Below, piece after piece: positions 60,127 to 64,000 of a stretch of DNA of 64,000 nucleotides (position 1 is its first letter; each line of letters begins with the position of its first letter). The notes under the pieces are model-generated. The model had not been told where the DNA came from. It worked only from the letters and a program-made list of their open reading frames with translations, and searched no databases. A program made the translations under genes and the position numbers. Origin of the DNA: Sulfurovum indicum (lineage in GTDB: Bacteria; Campylobacterota; Campylobacteria; Campylobacterales; Sulfurovaceae); assembly GCF_014931715.1 (NCBI RefSeq), contig NZ_CP063164.1, positions 1,798,001-1,862,000 of the forward strand. Direction: 5' to 3'.

Positions 60127-60216
60127 GTGATAGTGACAGTGGATAGTGACAGTGATAGTGGATAGTGACAGTGATAGTGGATAGTGGATAGTGATAGTGA
60201 TAGTGGATAGTGATGG
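60127..60216 (+). repeat. 6/7-bp repeat tract (GATAGTG / ACAGTG)
   Basis: About 13 units of GATAGTG, ACAGTG and ATAGTG alternate over 90 bp, the longest such tract in the window. It lies between the membrane-protein gene and element C. The 682-bp gap 60065-60746 holds this tract, element C and a G-run, with no gene. Confidence 0.85.
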
Positions 60217-60233
60217 TTTTTAATTACTGTAAT

Positions 60234-60550
60234 TATTACTCCCCCATCAAATAACCCGCAAGTTTGAGAGAACGAGACGAGGTGAGATGTGCGTGAAAAA
60301 ATATGAAGGACTACCCGTAGGTAATTCAAAGATTTTTTTGCGTGCAGGTCGCCTCGTCTCGTTCTCCCCGAAGGGTGTAGCACTTTCGCCCATACTTGTA
60401 TCTTCAGGTAAGCGATACATCTAGTATCACTTACTTGAAGATATTGTTAGATTTTCTTGAATTCGCTTTGGCGAGTCCTGCAAAAATCTGCCTTGATTAT
60501 GAACGAAATTGCAGCATCAAACATTCGGGTTATTTAATGGGGGAGTAATA
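60234..60550. mobile_element. MITE-like palindromic element, copy C
   Basis: Terminal inverted repeats at 60235-60260 and 60524-60549 (24 of 26 complementary) have TA at both edges and 313 bp between. It is collinear with the reverse complement of copy B except for a 45-bp hairpin at 60399-60443; without it the length would be 268 bp, exactly that of B. It contains the long hairpin with GAGAACGAGACGAGG and the tip GAATTCGCTTTGGCGAGTC. Confidence 0.88.
60399..60443. mobile_element. 45-bp palindrome nested in element C
   Basis: Arms TATCTTCAGGTAAGCGATAC and GTATCACTTACTTGAAGATA are complementary at 18 of 20 positions around loop ATCTA. TA is present at both ends. Copy B lacks it at the same point, so it was gained by C or lost by B. 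Confidence 0.7.
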
Positions 60551-60660
60551 AAGATTGAACATCGTTTGGAAAATAAGAGGTCTCGTTTAAAGGTTTGGAT
60601 AAAGAAGCTTACTGTTTTTGAAAATAGATGATTTCATTTTAGTTTGCTTTAGATTTTTTT

Positions 60661-60669
60661 GGGGGGGGG
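60661..60669 (+). repeat. homopolymeric tract of nine G after seven T
   Basis: The run stands in the gap downstream of rplS. Sequence around it can pair (GGGAGTGT with ACACTCC near 60666-60716, with an inner TTTCAG-CTGAAA hairpin), so it may be part of the transcript end of the rplS operon. Long G tracts vary in length by slippage in this phylum. Confidence 0.55.
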
Positions 60670-60746
60670 AGTGTCTTGAAGGAGCTTACATTTCAGCAAA
60701 TGACTGAAACACTCCTCCAAAGATGAAGTAAAATAGAACGAAAGAA

Positions 60747-61106
60747 CTATTTTCTGCGGAGCTCTTTAATTCTGGCAGCCTTGCCTTTAAGCTCTCTAAG
60801 GTAGAACAGCTTCGCTCTTCTTACTCTACCGCGTCTGAGTACTTCAATACTCTCGATAGATTCAGAGTAGAGTGGGAAGATTCTCTCAACACCTACAGAG
60901 TTGGCACCGATCTTTCTTACGATGAATGTTCTGCCGGTCCCCTGACCTCTGATCGCGATACAGAGACCCTCATAGTTCTGTACTCTTGTTTTGTCACCCT
61001 CTTTAATTCTTACTGCAACTCTGAGTGTATCACCAGCTCTGAATTCAGGAATATTTTTACCTTCCAACTGTGCTTTTTCAAAGCTCTCAATGTATTTATT
61101 TCTCAT
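60747..61106 (-). CDS. rplS: 50S ribosomal protein L19
   Basis: The 119-residue protein has the L19 pattern: [20 protein letters not shown], then [20 protein letters not shown] and [20 protein letters not shown]. It sits at the 30S-50S interface. It is the last gene of the rpsP-khpA-rimM-trmD-rplS unit, and its start overlaps trmD by 11 bp. Confidence 0.96.
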   Translation of the reverse strand: MRNKYIESFEKAQLEGKNIPEFRAGDTLRVAVRIKEGDKTRVQNYEGLCIAIRGQGTGRTFIVRKIGANSVGVERIFPLYSESIESIEVLRRGRVRRAKLFYLRELKGKAARIKELRRK

Positions 61107-61791
61107 CTGTTATACCTTTTTTGTATAAGTCTGGTCGGAAATACTTCGTTTTGCACAAAGCCAACCCTCTTTTTAAGTCCGTGACTTTACTATGATTACC
61201 CTTTAAGAACTCTGAAATCACTGCATTATCTTCATAAATATTCGGTTTGGTAAAGGATGGAGCTTCCAGCAGTGGTGACTCAAAACTCTCAACCTCCAAA
61301 GAGTTTGCATTTCCCAAAACCCCTTCCACATTCCGGCTGATCGCATCACAAAGGACCATGCTTGCCAGCTCTCCACCTGTCAAAATATAATCTCCTATAG
61401 AAAAAACTTCATCCGCATTCGCCTCGATGACACGTTCATCTATCCCTTCATACCGTCCGCTGACCAATACCACATGTTCCATATTTGAAAGACGTTTGGC
61501 ATCGTTCTGCGTAAAACGTTTTGCTACAGGTGTAAGAAATACGATATGTGCTTTAGGGGAGGTCTCCTTAAGGTTGCGAAGCATATCCATCAGAGGCTGA
61601 GGAGTCATCAGCATACCTGCACCTCCGCCGATCATCGGTGCATCGACACGGTTATGCCTGTCTTTGGTATAATCTCTGGGATTCCTGTAATCGATACGTA
61701 TTTTCCCCTCATTGACAGCTCGTCCCAGAATACTGTCAGAAAAGTACTCTTGAATAAGTTTGGGGAAAAGTGTTACAAACGTAAAGCGCAT
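61096..61791 (-). CDS. trmD: tRNA (guanine-37-N1)-methyltransferase
   Basis: The 231-residue SPOUT methyltransferase begins [17 protein letters not shown] and has the knot motifs [26 protein letters not shown] and [16 protein letters not shown]. It methylates G37 next to the anticodon, preventing frameshifting. It usually follows rimM closely; here a 358-bp spacer with its own promoter intervenes. Confidence 0.96.
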   Translation of the reverse strand: MRFTFVTLFPKLIQEYFSDSILGRAVNEGKIRIDYRNPRDYTKDRHNRVDAPMIGGGAGMLMTPQPLMDMLRNLKETSPKAHIVFLTPVAKRFTQNDAKRLSNMEHVVLVSGRYEGIDERVIEANADEVFSIGDYILTGGELASMVLCDAISRNVEGVLGNANSLEVESFESPLLEAPSFTKPNIYEDNAVISEFLKGNHSKVTDLKRGLALCKTKYFRPDLYKKGITDEK

Positions 61792-62149
61792 TTTAAGCCT
61801 TTCTATAAGTTTAATCTATCTGTTCAATATGACTTCAACACATGAAACTCTCGTAACCACACTTCTTCTAACGATACCGCTTTAGTATTTTCAGGATACA
61901 AAGATTATATCAATACAACTATTTTAACTCTTTTAGCTATCCTATACACAGATGAGTGTGATTTTCAATACTCTATCGACCCTATGCTGAGAATAGCCTT
62001 TATTCTATACTTCTACACCCCGAATTTAAATCTGGAACTGCTAAAGAATTAGCTGTATGAATGAGGTGAAATTGAACTTATGCTTTGTATAGGCAAGACT
62101 GAGAGAAAAAGTATGAGAAGCATAGCTTTTTTGGTTCAAAGAAGAACGG
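61792..62149. other. 358-bp spacer splitting the rimM-trmD junction
   Basis: The spacer is A/T-rich. On the plus strand a stop-free stretch (about 61853-62051) would encode some 65 residues (including FILYFYTPNLNLELLKN) without a start codon; it may be a gene relic or chance. On the minus strand TATAAT (61904-61909) could drive trmD-rplS. Near 62080-62130 imperfect repeats of ATGCTT/AAGCAT lie close to the rimM end. No terminal repeats of the MITE-like family are present. Confidence 0.5.
61904..61909 (-). promoter_or_regulatory. -10 box for trmD-rplS
   Basis: TATAAT on the minus strand inside the rimM-trmD spacer, about 115 bp before the trmD start, with TTAAAA-rich sequence upstream. Confidence 0.45.
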
Positions 62150-62677
62150 TTAACTAGCCTCCAGTATGTCTTTGGCATCTTTGGTATAAACTATTTTTTC
62201 TTCTGTATCTGTTTTGATGATATAACGGTCTATATAGGGAAGTAAAAAGTTTTTAGTCAATCCGGCTTCAACCAGAACATCATCTGTCTTTATAGAGAGG
62301 TAGTCTGTATCTGCCATACGCTGGATATCTTCTATAATACCCAATACTTCATCATCCTGTTTAACTGTACAGCCAATAACTTCAAACCAGAAATGTTCAC
62401 CTTCATTCAAGTTGCAATTCTCTTTGGTCTGCTCTTTGGTGGCGTAAAGTTTGGTATTTGTAAGTTTTTTTGCTGAATCGATATCCTCATAACCTGAAAA
62501 CCGTACCGTTCCGCGCTTTATATTTACATCGGAAATAGTAAGCTCACCACGTGAACTCTGAAAGGTCGCACCAATTTTGAATTGTTCAGGAAAGTCCGTA
62601 TGAAGATGAAATTTAAGATCGCCCCAGAGTCCGACTGTTCGCCCTATCTGAGCAATAAAAAAACGTTCTTGTGGCAT
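62150..62677 (-). CDS. rimM: 16S rRNA processing protein RimM
   Basis: The 175-residue protein has the N-terminal RimM barrel (FFIAQIGRTVGLWGDLKFHL, then VRFSGYEDIDSAKKLTN) and the C-terminal PRC barrel (LLPYIDRYIIKTDTEEKIV). It assists 30S head maturation. The start at 62677 gives the normal family length and follows khpA by 10 bp; the longer frame from 62767 would run 80 bp into khpA. Confidence 0.93.
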   Translation of the reverse strand: MPQERFFIAQIGRTVGLWGDLKFHLHTDFPEQFKIGATFQSSRGELTISDVNIKRGTVRFSGYEDIDSAKKLTNTKLYATKEQTKENCNLNEGEHFWFEVIGCTVKQDDEVLGIIEDIQRMADTDYLSIKTDDVLVEAGLTKNFLLPYIDRYIIKTDTEEKIVYTKDAKDILEAS

Positions 62678-62687
62678 TGTCGTTGTC

Positions 62688-62930
62688 TTAATCCGCTGAT
62701 TTGACGTTGACACGGTAGTTCTTACCGCCTTTTGCTTTACAGCCTGAGATGACTGTTTTGATTGCATTGATCATTCTTCCTTCTTTTCCAATGAGCTTCC
62801 CGATATCTTCTCTGTTTGCAAATATCGTGATCTCATCGAACCCTTCATCTCTCTCTTCGATCTCAATAGAGATATCATCAGGATGGTTAACCAGCAGTGT
62901 GGTATAGGTTAGAAGGAAATCTCTGACCAT
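62688..62930 (-). CDS. khpA: KH-domain RNA-binding protein KhpA
   Basis: The 80-residue protein is a single KH domain with the GxxG loop in NREDIGKLIGKEGRMINAIK and the C-terminal GKNYRVNV strand. KhpA binds RNA, often with KhpB, and is encoded between rpsP and rimM in many bacteria. Gaps to both neighbours are short (5 and 10 bp). Confidence 0.92.
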   Translation of the reverse strand: MVRDFLLTYTTLLVNHPDDISIEIEERDEGFDEITIFANREDIGKLIGKEGRMINAIKTVISGCKAKGGKNYRVNVKSAD

Positions 62931-62935
62931 TAAGA

Positions 62936-63166
62936 CTATTTTTTACCTGCTAGTCTTTTTACGGTGTCACTCATTTGGGCACCAACGCTCAACCAGTAGT
63001 TGAGTCTCTCTTCGTCGATCGTAAGATCTTTGTTCGCAGATACAGGATTGTAGTGGCCAATAGACTCGATCCAGCCACCATCTCTTCTTTTTCTGCTGTC
63101 TGTTACTACGATTCTGTAAAACGGCTTCTTTTTTCTACCCATTCTTGTCATTCTGATCACTGTCAT
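62936..63166 (-). CDS. rpsP: 30S ribosomal protein S16
   Basis: The 76-residue protein begins [20 protein letters not shown] and has [19 protein letters not shown], the standard S16 core. It is needed for 30S assembly. It is the first gene of the ribosomal and tRNA-modification unit; a TATAAT at 63295-63300 gives a leader of about 120 nt. Confidence 0.96.
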   Translation of the reverse strand: MTVIRMTRMGRKKKPFYRIVVTDSRKRRDGGWIESIGHYNPVSANKDLTIDEERLNYWLSVGAQMSDTVKRLAGKK

Positions 63167-63294
63167 TGTATATCCTTTAGTATGTTTCTTAATTTTGCTT
63201 TGATACGCGTCTGAGGAAAACGCTGTATCTTCATCACAAGTCCTGACAACTGCTTTTTAATGACTAAAGCACTCATCAAGACTTTTGGAACGCA

Positions 63295-63300
63295 ATTATA
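63295..63300 (-). promoter_or_regulatory. -10 box for rpsP operon
   Basis: TATAAT on the minus strand, preceded by GGG and an A/T-rich region. A CTTTTATAAAAG palindrome just upstream (about 63317-63328) may end transcription from the Sel1-like gene. Confidence 0.5.
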
Positions 63301-63343
63301 CCCAAATATTTTTTAAGCTTTTATAAAAGTATGGGAGAACTTG

Positions 63344-63718
63344 CTACGGAAAGTAGCTGCAGACATCCTCTTTTCCCAATTGGCATGCTTTTTGGATATA
63401 CGCTTTTCCTCTGGCCCTGTCCCGCTCTATTTTTGCCCACTCGTCTCCGTAATAGAGTGTCATTCCCGAAAAAAAGCAGCCATCTTCATCATTCAGTTCA
63501 CACGCCTTTTGGGCATAAAAAAGCGCCTTCCTCAGGTCGAGTGTGATCCCTGGTACAAATGTATGCCTGGTAGGAACATAATAGTAGTACATTCGTGCAC
63601 ACGCCGCGCCGTTCCCCGCTTCACATTTGGCTTTGGCCGCGTTGAACTGTTCAATTGTATCGACCCCAAAAAGAGGAGAGAGAGAAAAGAGGAAGAAAAA
63701 CAGTTTCGGGAAAGACAT
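63344..63718 (-). CDS. secreted Sel1-like repeat protein
   Basis: The 124-residue protein has a signal peptide (LFFFLFSLSPLFG) and Sel1-like helix pairs with regularly spaced Cys: AAKAKCEAGNGAACARMYYY, then AQKACELNDEDGCFFSGM and IQKACQLGKEDVCSYF. This Cys pattern is that of the Helicobacter Hcp family, where disulfides staple each repeat. It begins 3 bp after the ffh stop. Function is unknown; it may bind a partner in the periplasm or outside the cell. Confidence 0.8.
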   Translation of the reverse strand: MSFPKLFFFLFSLSPLFGVDTIEQFNAAKAKCEAGNGAACARMYYYYVPTRHTFVPGITLDLRKALFYAQKACELNDEDGCFFSGMTLYYGDEWAKIERDRARGKAYIQKACQLGKEDVCSYFP

Positions 63719-63721
63719 CGT

Positions 63722-64000
63722 CTATCTTGGCATACCGGGGAAGCCACCGCCGCCCTGCATCTGCTTCATCATATCCTGCATCTGCTTCATGCCGCCTTTG
63801 CCTGAGAGTTTCTTGGCCATTTTCGCTGCACTTTTGAACTGCTTAAGCACACGATTGACCTGTACCTGGTCAAGTCCCGCACCTGCTGCAATACGACGCT
63901 TTCTCATATTAGTAAGGAGATCAGGATTTTCCCGCTCCTTCGGTGTCATTGAGGCAACCATTGCTTTGATCATTTTGATCTCTTTGGAGTTCTCAAGATC
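63722..64000 (-). CDS. ffh: signal recognition particle protein Ffh, C-terminal part
   Basis: The frame is open to the window edge, so only the last 92 residues are seen. They match the end of the methionine-rich M domain that binds 4.5S RNA and signal peptides: MTPKERENPDLLTNMRKRRI, the GAGLDQVQVNRVLKQF helix, then the Met/Gly-rich tail (MQDMMKQMQGGGGFPGM). In many bacteria ffh lies just upstream of rpsP, as here with the Sel1-like gene between. Confidence 0.92.
   Translation of the reverse strand, partial: DLENSKEIKMIKAMVASMTPKERENPDLLTNMRKRRIAAGAGLDQVQVNRVLKQFKSAAKMAKKLSGKGGMKQMQDMMKQMQGGGGFPGMPR

Noticed and set aside
60127-60216. Possible CRISPR array from the GATAGTG repeat tract.
   Set aside because: Units are 6-7 bp with no spacers and no cas genes nearby.

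Overview
The window reads as chromosomal DNA of a mesophilic Campylobacterota, most like the Sulfurovum/Sulfurimonas lineage. This rests on gene content and order, since no rRNA gene is present: a malate:quinone oxidoreductase, a short-form HisG, holA beside rpsF-ssb-rpsR, yajC-secD-secF followed by a DUF6394-type gene, yfgM-bamB, mutS2 beside a XerH/XerD-like recombinase, and truB-ispE. Genes are densely packed, with many ATGA overlaps and short leaders. Many start regions show a TATAAT-type -10 box and no clear -35 box. I saw no rRNA, tRNA or CRISPR array.

Layout. 1-5953: envelope proteolysis and metabolism (SPFH protein, M15 peptidase, htpX, mqo, rnr). 6003-9751: an extracellular protease cassette: a large S8 subtilisin with a Cys-containing C-terminal sorting signal, a CPBP intramembrane protease 2 bp downstream, and a small lipoprotein resembling the subtilisin propeptide. 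9921-19826: replication, translation, histidine and CoA genes, Xer, yfgM-bamB and mutS2. 19907-25125: AraC regulator, GDSL esterase, murC, dapC-like gene. 25238-30592: a dacB-ovoB-ovoA group that should make ovothiol A. 30711-44095: protein export, lipoprotein maturation, pyrimidine and cysteine synthesis, UvrD, truB, ispE. 44092-57993: an accessory block with a YfdX/Hsp20 stress operon, a Crp/Fnr regulator, an eight-gene exopolysaccharide operon and a CotH-like lipoprotein. 58078-64000: smpB, two membrane proteins, and rplS-trmD-rimM-khpA-rpsP-(Sel1)-ffh.

Two kinds of non-coding structure stand out. First, four MITE-like elements of 267-313 bp, plus one reduced to its ends, have 26-bp terminal inverted repeats, TA at both edges and a shared internal fold. 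The terminal repeats differ between subtypes but stay complementary within each copy, and one copy carries a second small TA-bounded palindrome. Two copies supply the stop codon of the adjacent gene. Second, degenerate 7-bp tandem repeats sit in intergenic gaps, often beside a perfect hairpin. In front of rnr, truB and ispE that hairpin contains the Shine-Dalgarno sequence of the next gene; in front of murC it lies just upstream of it.

Starts were moved inward from the longest reading frame where a Shine-Dalgarno site, promoter or family N-terminus argued for it. Functions come from motifs read by eye; no database search was possible.
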